DNA of 64,000 nt from Sphingomonadales bacterium (GTDB lineage Bacteria > Pseudomonadota > Alphaproteobacteria > Sphingomonadales > Sphingomonadaceae): the NCBI GenBank assembly GCA_016720115.1, contig JADJXT010000001.1, positions 310,001 through 374,000 on the forward strand, given 5' to 3'. The notes below the pieces were generated by a model. It did not search any database. It was not told where the DNA came from and worked only from the letters and a program-made list of their open reading frames with translations. Shown piece by piece: positions 50,920 to 60,297 of the stretch. The translations under genes were made by a program, and so were the position numbers. How positions within the stretch are numbered: position 1 is the first letter of the stretch; each line of letters starts with the position of its first letter.

Positions 50920-51323
50920 GGTGTAGCTTCTCTATAAAATTCGTCATATGATCTGAAGTAATCATCTTCGGCGTAGCGTTCCGATGCCAGCACAAGGCAA
51001 ACCGCATCCTCCGAAAAATCCTTCAGATCCCTCCATATCATTTTGCTGATGTATAGACCTTGGTCAGGCTTCGACAGTCGAAATGTCTTGCACTCTTTCC
51101 CATCGTCCAGCACAACGGAAAATGAACCGGATACCGCGATCATCAATTGTTGCAGGTCGCGATGGCCGTGTGCACCCCGCTCTTTTCCCGACGGGATGTC
51201 GAACAGGTAGTAGACCCTCCGAATTTCGAATGGAATGGTACTGGGCGGCTCGACAAATGCGAGTTTGCCCCGGTCATCTGCGCTCCCAGGCAGATCGACG
51301 AGTTTGCACTCGGAAATCGTCAT
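50916..51323 (-). CDS. dTDP-4-keto-6-deoxyglucose 3,4-ketoisomerase (FdtA/QdtA-like)
   Basis: A 135-residue cupin of the WxcM-like family. Landmarks are FEIRRVYYLFDIPSGKERGAHGHRDLQQLMIAVSGS, with the paired histidines of the active site, and YISKMIWRDLKDFS. It moves the keto group from C4 to C3 of the RmlB product. Both overlaps (ATGA at each end) place it in a tight acetyltransferase-ketoisomerase-aminotransferase trio. Confidence 0.92.
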   Translation of the reverse strand: MTISECKLVDLPGSADDRGKLAFVEPPSTIPFEIRRVYYLFDIPSGKERGAHGHRDLQQLMIAVSGSFSVVLDDGKECKTFRLSKPDQGLYISKMIWRDLKDFSEDAVCLVLASERYAEDDYFRSYDEFYREATP

Positions 51324-51799
51324 AGTGCTTCGTCGTCCAGATATCGAACGTGCCGTGCGGGATTCCCGACGACCAGGCTATGAGGCTCGACATTCTTGGT
51401 GACGACCGCACCGGCGCCGACCATTGCCCCTTTGCCGATGCAAATTCCAGGTAGGATGACCGCTCCAGCTCCGATGGATGCGCCGTGCTCGATGATGGTT
51501 TCCTCTAATACAAAGTCATGCTGTCTGCTCCTTGGCATCCGGTCATTGGTGAACGTCACATTCGGACCCACAAACACGTCGTCGGCGATACGCAAGCCGT
51601 TCCAGAGCTGCACGCCTGACTTGATCGTCACCCGGTCGCCCACCGTCACATCGCCTTCGACCAGAACATGAGAGCAAATGTTGCAGTCGCGCCCGATTTG
51701 CGCGCCGACCAAGATAACCACGAACTGCCAAATGCGCGTGCCTTCCCCGATCATGCAATCAGCTACATCGGCGGATGCATGGATAAAAGACATGGTCAT
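51320..51799 (-). CDS. Hexapeptide acetyltransferase (FdtC/QdtC-like)
   Basis: A 159-residue left-handed beta-helix acetyltransferase. Hexapeptide repeats run through most of the length (IGEGTRIWQFVVI, VEGDVTVGDRVTIKSG, IGAGAVILPGICIGKGAMVGAGAVVTKNV). It would N-acetylate the 3-amino group of the dTDP sugar made by the two genes it overlaps. An alternative start two codons later (MSFIHA) is possible. Confidence 0.9.
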   Translation of the reverse strand: MTMSFIHASADVADCMIGEGTRIWQFVVILVGAQIGRDCNICSHVLVEGDVTVGDRVTIKSGVQLWNGLRIADDVFVGPNVTFTNDRMPRSRQHDFVLEETIIEHGASIGAGAVILPGICIGKGAMVGAGAVVTKNVEPHSLVVGNPARHVRYLDDEAL

Positions 51800-51817
51800 A
51801 CTCCATCCGATGCCGGA

Positions 51818-52624
51818 TCAGGCATCAAACTTCCTTTTTATCGGAAGTATCAACAGGTTGAAAACAAAATGGGTAAGCACTGCGGTCAGCCAATACAAAG
51901 GACTGACCAATCGGAAATTTTTGCTCAGCAGCAGCAGTTTCTGGTGCAGCAGAACTACAGGATCGGATTTTCGCATCGTGCTTTCCGGATGTAGCCGGTA
52001 AAGCAGCAGCGGCTCTGCGACGGATGAAAACCGGGTGCTGGCTGCGCAGCGTATTACCCAGTCCCAATCCTCCTCGCGGAGGGTTTCGTCGAAGCCGCCG
52101 AGGCTGTCATACAAGTTCCGGGAGAACAACATCGTTCCAGCTGGTACATGCTGGCGGAAAAACACCCGCTTCAGCAATTGTCCGTCAAATACACGGCGCG
52201 GAAAAATACGCCCTGTTTCAGGCAGCGAACCGTCCATGAATGCACGGGCCTGCGCGTAACAAAACTTCGATCCTGGTTGTGCGGCAAGCGCCAGCATCTG
52301 CAACTCGATCTTGTCTCTTCGCCAGAGATCGTCAGATCCGAGTATAGCGATCCATTCACCGCGGGCCCGCTCACGGATTCCCCGATTGAGCGTTGCGCAA
52401 ACGCCACGATTTTCCTGGATGAGGAGGTCGAACTTCAATTTTTCCGAAAGGCGCTGAAGAAGAGGCGCGGAACCATCGGAAGAACCGTCATCGACCACGA
52501 TCAGCTGCAATCGCGCATAAGTTTGGCTGAGCACCGAACAAATGGTTTGTTCGATGAATTGGCTGTGATTGAAGCTTGGAATAACTACGCTCACCAAGGG
52601 CGCAGTAGTGTTTTTTTCGTTCAC
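51818..52624 (-). CDS. Family 2 glycosyltransferase
   Basis: A 268-residue GT-A inverting glycosyltransferase. VSVVIPSFNHSQFI, VVDDGSSDGS, the metal-binding GSDDLWRRDK and the acceptor-base region EEDWDWVIR are visible. The start is a GTG overlapping the Wzy stop as GTGA; the frame extends upstream inside wzy but only the shorter version is plausible. A C-terminal hydrophobic stretch (LTAVLTHFVFNLLILPIKRK) suggests membrane contact. It adds one sugar of the repeat unit. Confidence 0.92.
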   Translation of the reverse strand: MNEKNTTAPLVSVVIPSFNHSQFIEQTICSVLSQTYARLQLIVVDDGSSDGSAPLLQRLSEKLKFDLLIQENRGVCATLNRGIRERARGEWIAILGSDDLWRRDKIELQMLALAAQPGSKFCYAQARAFMDGSLPETGRIFPRRVFDGQLLKRVFFRQHVPAGTMLFSRNLYDSLGGFDETLREEDWDWVIRCAASTRFSSVAEPLLLYRLHPESTMRKSDPVVLLHQKLLLLSKNFRLVSPLYWLTAVLTHFVFNLLILPIKRKFDA

Positions 52625-53985
52625 ACGCGCCCCCGCAGTGGCTGATCGGCGGGACGCAAGAAGACAAAGAATATTACAAAAACCGCCATGAGGCCGCCGG
52701 TAAGAAGTCCGGCGAGCAGATCGATCGAATTGATCACGCTGAAAATCGGGATGATAAATGCCGACACAACAAAAGCACGACCGTAAATTCCGCCTAACCA
52801 GTCGATCACGGCAATAATGCAGGAAAGCAGCATGGCATAAAACGCAATGCCGAAATATCCCGCATTCATGTAACCGTTCGCAATCCAACCGGTGTTCGCC
52901 CCGACGTCGGTCAATCCCGTCATTTTTTCTCCGATGTAGAAAACGGCAGGGGTTGGAAGATTGGTCTTCACCAGCCCTAAGCTGAATTTGCTTTCAGCCC
53001 AGAACTGGGCGCCGATGTGGGAAAACTCGTCGAAGAAAAAAAAGTGTATCTGGGCCGGAATGAAAATAAGGCGATTGGCAAAAGACGACGACAATATATT
53101 CGCTAAAGCGCCAGTCGAATATAGCGTCAATACGCCAAGAAAAACAATTCCCAATATGAGGAAAGTCCCGACATGACGAAGCTTTATAACAAAATATCCA
53201 AAAGCAGAAAATAAAGGATAGAATAAAAATGCTTTGTGAGACGAAAATCCAAAGAAAAGAATTCCAATAATAAATGCAGACAAAGCAATAAGCCATCTTC
53301 TTTGATCAATTGATACTGAAGTTATAAATCCTAAACATGCGCCTGCTGCGATAGGCAAGAGGTAGTTTAATGGAAACTCTAGAGACTCGTTGAAATCTAG
53401 CCTGTAATCATAGACATTTAGGAAGGATAGGTTAAAAAATCCCCTAACATGTATGATCAAATACAGTAGAATAGACAGTGTAAAGAAATATATAGCATAG
53501 AAGTTTACATGATATTTCATTCCAAGCGACTCGCGCGCCCGCTTTTTCGGGATGGCTTCCTCAATAATCGGTGCCATAAGCTTAACGAAGAATACTGCCG
53601 CGTACATTGTCAAGAGAAAATATTCATCGTTACTTTGTAAGTAAGCAAGCGCAGTTGCCGGGGCCAGTATAAAGATGAGTGATAGCAGTACAAAGACATC
53701 AACCATTTTCTGTGGTCTAATATTAGTAAAAATACCTGCTAACAACAGTAGAATATGAGAGAATATGAAAAAACTTGTTGGATTGTAAATAAATCCTCCA
53801 AAAAAATACACTGGGGTGATTACGCTACGAAAAAGTATACAGTAGGACGTATATAAAAATACTATCAATATGAGAGACGTAAGCCGCTCCGTTACCGACA
53901 CTCTTCGGGCAGTACGATGCGAGCCGTTCACTGGAGCCGACGGAACAAATCGCGATTGCGTTAAAGTACTAGCGAAGCTTTCCAT
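52621..53985 (-). CDS. Wzy-like polysaccharide polymerase
   Basis: A 454-residue multi-spanning membrane protein with 10-12 hydrophobic segments and a large periplasmic loop (about 340-390, containing WAESKFSLGLVKTN). No close family is visible, which is normal for Wzy. It is distinctly AT-rich relative to its neighbours, a frequent mark of transferred polymerase genes. It overlaps the upstream glycosyltransferase by 17 bases and the downstream one by 4. Polymerase is inferred from topology and locus position. Confidence 0.8.
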   Translation of the reverse strand: MESFASTLTQSRFVPSAPVNGSHRTARRVSVTERLTSLILIVFLYTSYCILFRSVITPVYFFGGFIYNPTSFFIFSHILLLLAGIFTNIRPQKMVDVFVLLSLIFILAPATALAYLQSNDEYFLLTMYAAVFFVKLMAPIIEEAIPKKRARESLGMKYHVNFYAIYFFTLSILLYLIIHVRGFFNLSFLNVYDYRLDFNESLEFPLNYLLPIAAGACLGFITSVSIDQRRWLIALSAFIIGILFFGFSSHKAFLFYPLFSAFGYFVIKLRHVGTFLILGIVFLGVLTLYSTGALANILSSSFANRLIFIPAQIHFFFFDEFSHIGAQFWAESKFSLGLVKTNLPTPAVFYIGEKMTGLTDVGANTGWIANGYMNAGYFGIAFYAMLLSCIIAVIDWLGGIYGRAFVVSAFIIPIFSVINSIDLLAGLLTGGLMAVFVIFFVFLRPADQPLRGRV

Positions 53986-55066
53986 ATAGTTCCAATAGCT
54001 TTTCGCCTTCGCGTTCCCAAGTGAAGTTTTGTTCGATCAACCTCCTCCCATTTCTGGAAAAACGGGTGCATATGCTTTCATCTGTTGCAAGAATGTTGAT
54101 CGCTGCAGCGAGCGCCTCCGACGATGCCGGATCGACGCACAATCCACATTCCCCGTCTTCGATTACCGATTTCCATAGCGCAAAGTCGGAGCAGATCACG
54201 GGAATGCCGGCCGACATATACTCGAATAACTTGTTCGGCTGTGAATGAATGTGATTGGGAGCGGGAAGGAAATTGACGATCCCGGCGAAAGATCGCCGAT
54301 AAATGTCGGCCACCCCTTGGCGGTCGGTTTGCCCGTGAAATTCGACGCGGGACCAGTTTCGGTGGTTGCGACATGCACGTTCGACGCTTTCGTCCGCAAA
54401 CAAGCCGGCAAGTCGAAAGCGGATCTTGCCATCGGTCGCGTCCAGCGAATCCAGCAGTGGCATGATTCCGCGGATGAAACTTATGGCGCCAACGTAACAT
54501 ACGCCGTCGCGCTCTATTGCCTCATCTTTGTGCTGGTGATCGAATTCGGTCGACAGAGGGTAATTGTTTATTGCGGCCGTAGCAGCGTTTACCGGCTGGA
54601 AACGGCGGGCGATGTGCGGCGTTGCGGCAACAATTGCACTGAGGCGCGCGCCTACGAAATTTTCTATCTGCTCCAAGACGTATGCCATCGGCCGCCTCAG
54701 CAGTTGCGGAATCCATTCTTTGGTTACTAGGTCTTCGACCAGGCATTCATGCGAATCGTAGATTACCCGCCGCCCCTGAAGCTTCAGCAAGAGCGCATAA
54801 GGGAGCAGCTCAGGATCGTGAAAATGATAAATATCGGCATTCTCGCGCCTTGCGAGCCCATATACCCGGTAACTGTGGAAGAGCATCCGGGCAATCCGGT
54901 TTTTGGGCGGCTTGACCGGAACGATCCGGACCGGTCCGCCGTCAACTTTTGCCGGGCAAGCAATAAGGGTTACATCGTGGCCACCTTGTGCCAATGTCGT
55001 ACATTGCTTGCGAAACACCCGGATGTCATTGACTTTATGTACCGAGCTGAAGTGGCAGACTTGCAT
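53969..55066 (-). CDS. Family 4-type glycosyltransferase
   Basis: A 365-residue GT-B glycosyltransferase. N-terminal domain VCHFSSVHKVNDIRVFRKQCTTLAQGGHDVTLIA, a DIYHFHDPELLPYALLLK segment, and a C-terminal nucleotide-sugar site with QPNKLFEYMSAGIPVICSDFALWKSVIEDGECG, containing the E-x7-type motif of retaining enzymes. It transfers one sugar of the repeat unit; which one is unknown. Confidence 0.9.
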   Translation of the reverse strand: MQVCHFSSVHKVNDIRVFRKQCTTLAQGGHDVTLIACPAKVDGGPVRIVPVKPPKNRIARMLFHSYRVYGLARRENADIYHFHDPELLPYALLLKLQGRRVIYDSHECLVEDLVTKEWIPQLLRRPMAYVLEQIENFVGARLSAIVAATPHIARRFQPVNAATAAINNYPLSTEFDHQHKDEAIERDGVCYVGAISFIRGIMPLLDSLDATDGKIRFRLAGLFADESVERACRNHRNWSRVEFHGQTDRQGVADIYRRSFAGIVNFLPAPNHIHSQPNKLFEYMSAGIPVICSDFALWKSVIEDGECGLCVDPASSEALAAAINILATDESICTRFSRNGRRLIEQNFTWEREGEKLLELYGKLR

Positions 55067-55134
55067 TTAACAAATTTTTCCGTAACTGAGCCGAGCTGTG
55101 AACTGGGTCGCAAGACCCGTGCTTAGCAGCGATT

Positions 55135-56202
55135 TCAGTGCTGGGCCATAGCACGAGCAATATGATCGGCCGCCGTCCCGTCTCCATAAGGCAGAACGTC
55201 GTTGCGACCGGTTGTTCCGCCAGCAGTGATAATCGCCCGTAAGTCATCGCGTGACGGGGACGCCAATTGATTCCAGCCGAGTTCGACCAGCTCCGTCCAT
55301 TCGGTCTCGTCGCGAAGCGTGATGCACGGAACGCGATGAAAATACGCCTCTTTTTGAACGCCGCCACTGTCAGTCACGATAAGTGCAGCGTTGCGCTCAA
55401 GATCGATCATTTGTAGATAACCCAAAGGATCGACTACCCGGATGTTGTGGGGAAGCTGTAAGTTCATTGTTGTCATGGTGGCTCGCGTGCGCGGATGCAG
55501 CGGAAGGACAACAGGGTATGGGGAGGCGCCGAGACCTTCCATGATCGCGATCATGCGATCTTCATGATCGGTGTTTTCCTGGCGGTGAATGGTCGCAAGC
55601 ACATAATTATTGCGTTCGAGATTGAATATTTCGAGCTGGCTCTCCCGCCTTTCCACCATATCGGCGAACATCAACACGGCATCATACATGACGTCACCCA
55701 CATTGAGGACATTATTGCCCGCTATTCCCTCGTTCTGCAGGTTCACGCCGGCCTGTTTACAAGGCGTGAACAACAGGCTACTGCAATGATCAGTAAGCCT
55801 GCGGTTCACCTCTTCAGGCATACGCATGTTGAAGGACCGCAATCCGGCTTCGACATGGGCGATCGGGATATGCAGCTTGGCGGCAGCTATGGCGCCTGCG
55901 AGTGTAGAATTGGTGTCGCCGTAAACCAGCACCCAATCAGGCTTTTCATCCTGCAGAACCGTCTCGATGGCTTCAATGGTCCTGCCCGTATTTGCGCCAT
56001 GGGACAGTCCGCCTATTCCGAGATGATGTGCAGGAGCCGGTATGGAAAGTTCCTCAAAGAAAACGCCGGACATGTTTGCGTCATAATGCTGTCCGGTATG
56101 TAGGATGCATTCGACAATGCCGGATTGCCGGGAAAAGGCCCGGGAGACCGGTGCTGCCTTGATGAACTGCGGCCGGGCGCCGACGATCGTCACGATTTTC
56201 AA
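55135..56202 (-). CDS. wbpI: UDP-sugar 2-epimerase, WbpI-like
   Basis: A 355-residue non-hydrolysing 2-epimerase of the WecB/WbpI family. VGARPQFIKAAPVSRAF, HTGQHYDANMSG, GDTNSTLAGA, HVEAGLRSFN and TDSGGVQKEAYFHRVPCITLRDETEWTELVE are conserved. Because wbpA, wbpB, wbpD and wbpE are also here, I favour the WbpI role, turning UDP-GlcNAc3NAcA into UDP-ManNAc3NAcA, over UDP-GlcNAc/ManNAc conversion. The start is a TTG preceded by TAGGAG. Confidence 0.9.
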   Translation of the reverse strand: MKIVTIVGARPQFIKAAPVSRAFSRQSGIVECILHTGQHYDANMSGVFFEELSIPAPAHHLGIGGLSHGANTGRTIEAIETVLQDEKPDWVLVYGDTNSTLAGAIAAAKLHIPIAHVEAGLRSFNMRMPEEVNRRLTDHCSSLLFTPCKQAGVNLQNEGIAGNNVLNVGDVMYDAVLMFADMVERRESQLEIFNLERNNYVLATIHRQENTDHEDRMIAIMEGLGASPYPVVLPLHPRTRATMTTMNLQLPHNIRVVDPLGYLQMIDLERNAALIVTDSGGVQKEAYFHRVPCITLRDETEWTELVELGWNQLASPSRDDLRAIITAGGTTGRNDVLPYGDGTAADHIARAMAQH

Positions 56203-56227
56203 TTTTTGCTCCTACGGCTTTCCGGGA

Positions 56228-58123
56228 CTAAGCAGAGAATTGTTGCCAGCGATACCACCGGATGTAGTTGATCCAGCGCCACATTTGCCAGGTAAACCTG
56301 TGCTTGCCGGCTACGATGGCATCGAATGCATTAATCAGTTCATCGGATTTGATAAAGGGCACCTCTGGCGCGCTTTCCTTCAACCAATCTCGAAACTTTG
56401 GCGCCAATTCCAGCAGCCAGCGCTGTTCGGGCGTTGCGAAACCGATCTTGTCCTTCCGGTCGAGGATAGCGTCGGGAACGATCCCTCGCATTGCATGCCT
56501 GAAAACGGATTTCGTCTCTCCCCGCTCGGAAATGAGAAAATCTTCGGGTAGTGACAGCAAAAGCTCGGCAAAATCCAGCGTGAGGAAGGGAACGCGGCTC
56601 TCTATGGAAAATCGCATCGAATTCCGGTCGCCGTGACGCAACAATGCAGGAAGCCCCCGCCCCTGGAGCGAATGCGACAGTTGCTCAATCACCCGGCGCC
56701 CCTTGGATCGGCGGCTTCTGAGCGGCCTTGTCTCAATGAAATGGACACCTGCTTCTTCTAACATTCCAACGTTGAGCCAGTCTGGCTGGAAATTACGTCC
56801 GAAATATCGTCGGGCTTCTCCATATACCGAATCTGACAATGTGACCCGCCCAAATTCCATGACACCTTGCCCGATGCTGCGGCCTGGCCACTTTGCCCAA
56901 TCAGCGAGAAAGCGCATGCTACCCAATATCTCACCTGTTTCGAGCTTGCTCAGCAACCGGTGGCCTGCATAGCCTGTATATCCGGCCAATAGCTCGTCGG
57001 CACCTTGGCCTTCCAGAGTTACGGTAACGCCATTGTCTCGTGCAAGCTGGAAGACGCGATATTGCGCATATAGGCTTGTGCTACCGAATGGTTCGTCCTG
57101 CGCCTGAATCATGTCGTCGAGATCCCGCCAGAGATCCCGGGCGGTCGCCCTAATCTTGTGCGACACACAACCGGCTTCGGCGTTGACCATGTCCAACCAA
57201 TGCTCTTCAGATATACTCTGATCGTCAGCAATAAAGCTGAAGGTCTTGATCGAAGCCGAAGGCTCAAGGTGTCGGATCGCGCAAACAACCGCGGATGAAT
57301 CGATTCCGCCCGACAAGGCCGCACCTAGACTGACGTCGCTTCGCAAATGCAGCCTGACATTTTCGAGAAACTGTTCGCGCACCATAAGTGCTGCTTCTTC
57401 GAAAGTTTTCGGGGTTTCCAAGGATGTAGGCGGCGTCCACCAGGCAATCGGCCCGCTGGACTTCAGAGACTCCAAGTCGATTTCGATCAACCGGCCTGGT
57501 TCAAGCTGGTAGAAACCCGCGATGAAACTTTCGGCATTGCTGTCGTAGTCAGCGTGGACAAGGTAATCGTAGCATCGCTGCAAATTTGGCTCCACGCGCT
57601 GCGCAGCCAAGGCGCGCAAGGCGGAAATCGTGCTGGCAAAAACGACCCTGTCCTTGTTCATGCCATAGAAGAGAGGCTTGATGCCAAAGCCGTCTCTTAC
57701 AAGAGTCAACTTGCCGAGCTTACGGTCGTGAACCGCGAAGGCAAACATGCCGTTCAAGTGGCGAAGACATTCGATACCCCATTCGCGCCATGCGGCAAGC
57801 AGCACTTCGGTATCGGAATTGGTTCCAATTTGATGCCCAAGGCCGACCAAAGCCGAACGCAATTCGCGATAATTGTAAATCTCTCCATTGAAAATGATCG
57901 AATGGCGGCCGTCGGGCGACAGCTTTGGTTGGTGCCCACCTGCTGACAGATCTATGATTGACAGGCGCGCGTGCACAAATGCTGTTACGCCCGCCGCGGA
58001 ACAATTCACTTCGCGACCGCTGTCGTCTGGGCCTCGTAACCGCAGCTCATAGGCCGCCCGGTCGAGTCGATCGGTCAGCTTCTCTTCAGAATTGCGCCAG
58101 TGTCCGCCAGCGATACCGCACAT
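56228..58123 (-). CDS. asnB: Glutamine-dependent asparagine synthase (AsnB type)
   Basis: A 631-residue two-domain amidotransferase. MCGIAGGHW exposes the catalytic N-terminal cysteine (Ntn glutaminase domain, 1-210), and the ATP-pyrophosphatase motif is LSGGIDSSAVV (about 270). In polysaccharide loci such enzymes often amidate a uronic acid; here the 2,3-diacetamido uronic acid would be a fitting substrate, as WbpS does in O-antigens. That role is inference. Confidence 0.9.
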   Translation of the reverse strand: MCGIAGGHWRNSEEKLTDRLDRAAYELRLRGPDDSGREVNCSAAGVTAFVHARLSIIDLSAGGHQPKLSPDGRHSIIFNGEIYNYRELRSALVGLGHQIGTNSDTEVLLAAWREWGIECLRHLNGMFAFAVHDRKLGKLTLVRDGFGIKPLFYGMNKDRVVFASTISALRALAAQRVEPNLQRCYDYLVHADYDSNAESFIAGFYQLEPGRLIEIDLESLKSSGPIAWWTPPTSLETPKTFEEAALMVREQFLENVRLHLRSDVSLGAALSGGIDSSAVVCAIRHLEPSASIKTFSFIADDQSISEEHWLDMVNAEAGCVSHKIRATARDLWRDLDDMIQAQDEPFGSTSLYAQYRVFQLARDNGVTVTLEGQGADELLAGYTGYAGHRLLSKLETGEILGSMRFLADWAKWPGRSIGQGVMEFGRVTLSDSVYGEARRYFGRNFQPDWLNVGMLEEAGVHFIETRPLRSRRSKGRRVIEQLSHSLQGRGLPALLRHGDRNSMRFSIESRVPFLTLDFAELLLSLPEDFLISERGETKSVFRHAMRGIVPDAILDRKDKIGFATPEQRWLLELAPKFRDWLKESAPEVPFIKSDELINAFDAIVAGKHRFTWQMWRWINYIRWYRWQQFSA

Positions 58124-58173
58124 TGCGTGGCAACCCTCACTATCTTGCTGAACCGATCATCCGGCTCAATCAT

Positions 58174-59403
58174 TTACAAACCAGAGCCTTGCCGCTCTTT
58201 TTCATTGTCAGCCCCCCTAGCAACTACTACCATAAAGGCAAGGTATAATGAATAGAGCAGAAACTCGTGCAACAAGAACAGCAGAAGAAATTCATTGATT
58301 TCTAGTCGATTGTAGCTCCACAAAATAATTGATACCGTCGATGTAAAATATACAATCTGCCAGGATGATCCAATAAAAATTCTTCCTACGAGAGGAAATA
58401 TTCCAGAAAATGGTGAAATACAAGATCGAAAAACTATTGGTAATAAACAAAGAATAATAAATTGTGTTTCTGTTCTCCAGATATCTCCCATAAACAAATA
58501 AATAATTTTTTCTCCAGTAAAATATACTACTATTGAGTACAATAATGCTAGCAAAGCGATCGCAATAAATATCTTTTTTGCGATCGATAGTATCGATTTA
58601 CCACTTCGAAAAGCTTCTCCACCATGCTTTAGAAATATTGGAGATATCGACATTGCCAATAGCATCAACGGAGCAGTTATTAATCTTTGCACTTGGGAAT
58701 ACTGCCCGGCACTTTGATCGCCGAATGCAATTCCGATAAATATAACAGGCATTGCAAGAGTGAGCGAGTCGAGGAGTGTCACCGGCGTCGAAACCACGGA
58801 AATTTGTCGGTACCTCTTTATTTGAGCAAGAGAACCGCCGTGAAATGACAATGACTTTTCACGAAGCAGAATTGCCAGCATGGCCAAGATCGTAACGCCC
58901 CAGCTAAGCAGCATGGAATAAACCAGACTGTTGAATAAGAAGAGCGCGGCGGCAACAAAGGAGGCCGACTGCAATATGCGCAAGGCTGCCGAAGTCCGGA
59001 ACCTGCCGAGCCTTGTACAATATGCCCATGTAACAAGTACCATGCCTTGGAAGATTGACGTCGCTGCCGTTGCAATGATTAATTCGAATGTGTCGAGCGG
59101 CATGGCAAATGTGAAAATCTGCTGTAACCCAAGCAACACCAAGGATAGCGCAGGGACGGTCACCAGCGGCAGCCAGAGCGCAAAATTCAATAACGCCCTT
59201 ACATCGGGCGAGCTTGCCGAAGATAGTGCCAGATCGAACCGGAGCGCAGCTATTGTTGCGAAAACGCCAGCAATGGCAAAAGAAACCGCGTAAATACCAA
59301 ACTCTTGCGGCGAGTAAGCTCGCGTGAGCAAGGGCGTTGCAGCAAAAAGGATAAATTGCCCTGCGCCAACTCCAAAGGCGCTTGTTACGAAATCCCTCCG
59401 CAT
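58174..59403 (-). CDS. Wzx-type flippase
   Basis: A 409-residue membrane protein with about 12 hydrophobic segments, beginning RRDFVTSAFGVGAGQFILFAATPLLTRAYSPQEFGIYAVSFAI, typical of the Wzx/RfbX exporter family. It would flip the lipid-linked repeat unit to the periplasm for Wzy. The second half is AT-rich. It starts 12 bases after the RmlA stop and ends 50 bases before the asparagine synthase gene. Confidence 0.88.
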   Translation of the reverse strand: MRRDFVTSAFGVGAGQFILFAATPLLTRAYSPQEFGIYAVSFAIAGVFATIAALRFDLALSSASSPDVRALLNFALWLPLVTVPALSLVLLGLQQIFTFAMPLDTFELIIATAATSIFQGMVLVTWAYCTRLGRFRTSAALRILQSASFVAAALFLFNSLVYSMLLSWGVTILAMLAILLREKSLSFHGGSLAQIKRYRQISVVSTPVTLLDSLTLAMPVIFIGIAFGDQSAGQYSQVQRLITAPLMLLAMSISPIFLKHGGEAFRSGKSILSIAKKIFIAIALLALLYSIVVYFTGEKIIYLFMGDIWRTETQFIILCLLPIVFRSCISPFSGIFPLVGRIFIGSSWQIVYFTSTVSIILWSYNRLEINEFLLLFLLHEFLLYSLYLAFMVVVARGADNEKERQGSGL

Positions 59404-59415
59404 GGTGCGAGCCGC

Positions 59416-60297
59416 TTATCGGTTGCGCTGGAAAAGACGCAGTAAATGCTGCCCATATGCGTTTTTTGCCAATTTCTTGCCGCGTTCCTCAACGTGCTCG
59501 GCAGACACCCATCCGTTGCGCAATGCGATTTCTTCGAGGCAGGCGATCTTGTGTTGCTGCCGCAACTCGATAGTCTGGACAAAATGGGATGCTTCCAGCA
59601 AGCTGTCGATGGTCCCCGTATCCAGCCAAGCAAAACCCCTGCCCAAAATCTCGACATTTAGCAGTCCCTTTTCGAGATAAACTTGGTTGACGCTGGTGAT
59701 TTCGAGTTCACCCCGCGCAGACGGCTTAACCTGTTTAGCAATATCTACAACGTGCTCGTCATAGAAATACAGACCGGTCACTGCGAGGTTGCTTTTCGCA
59801 TGTAGCGGCTTTTCTTCAATAGAAACTGCCTTTCGGTTCCTGTCGATTTCAACCACGCCAAACCGTTCTGGGTCGTTGACTTCATATCCGAAAACGGTCG
59901 CCCCTACAATCCGATCATCAGCGTTGCGCAGGAAGGAGCTGAGGCCTTGGCCAAAGAAAAAATTATCTCCGAGCACTAGACAGGAAGGATGGCCGTTGAG
60001 AAAATCTTCGCCAATCACGAACGCTTGCGCCAGACCTTCCGGCCGCGGCTGGACGGCGTAGTCGAGCTTTACGCCGAAGTCCGAACCGTCACCCAGTAAG
60101 CGCACGAAACTCGATTGGTCGTCCGGGGTCGTAATGACCAGTATCTCCCTGATGCCAGCAAGCATCAAAACCGACAGCGGATAGTAGATCAGCGGCTTGT
60201 CATATATTGGAAGTAGCTGCTTCGACACGCCCAGTGTGATCGGATGGAGGCGCGTGCCGCTGCCCCCTGCCAATATTATGCCGCGCCGTTCTGTCAT
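59416..60297 (-). CDS. rmlA: Glucose-1-phosphate thymidylyltransferase
   Basis: A 293-residue RmlA that makes dTDP-glucose. The nucleotide loop is GIILAGGSGTRLHP, then KQLLPIYDKPLIYYPLSVLMLAGI, GDNFFFG and EKPLHAKSNLAVTGLYFYD, with LDTGTIDSLLEAS near the end. The start chosen gives ATGA overlap with rmlB; a longer frame upstream lies within the rmlB coding region. No rmlC or rmlD is in the window, so the sugar goes to the FdtA/QdtA branch rather than rhamnose. Confidence 0.95.
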   Translation of the reverse strand: MTERRGIILAGGSGTRLHPITLGVSKQLLPIYDKPLIYYPLSVLMLAGIREILVITTPDDQSSFVRLLGDGSDFGVKLDYAVQPRPEGLAQAFVIGEDFLNGHPSCLVLGDNFFFGQGLSSFLRNADDRIVGATVFGYEVNDPERFGVVEIDRNRKAVSIEEKPLHAKSNLAVTGLYFYDEHVVDIAKQVKPSARGELEITSVNQVYLEKGLLNVEILGRGFAWLDTGTIDSLLEASHFVQTIELRQQHKIACLEEIALRNGWVSAEHVEERGKKLAKNAYGQHLLRLFQRNR

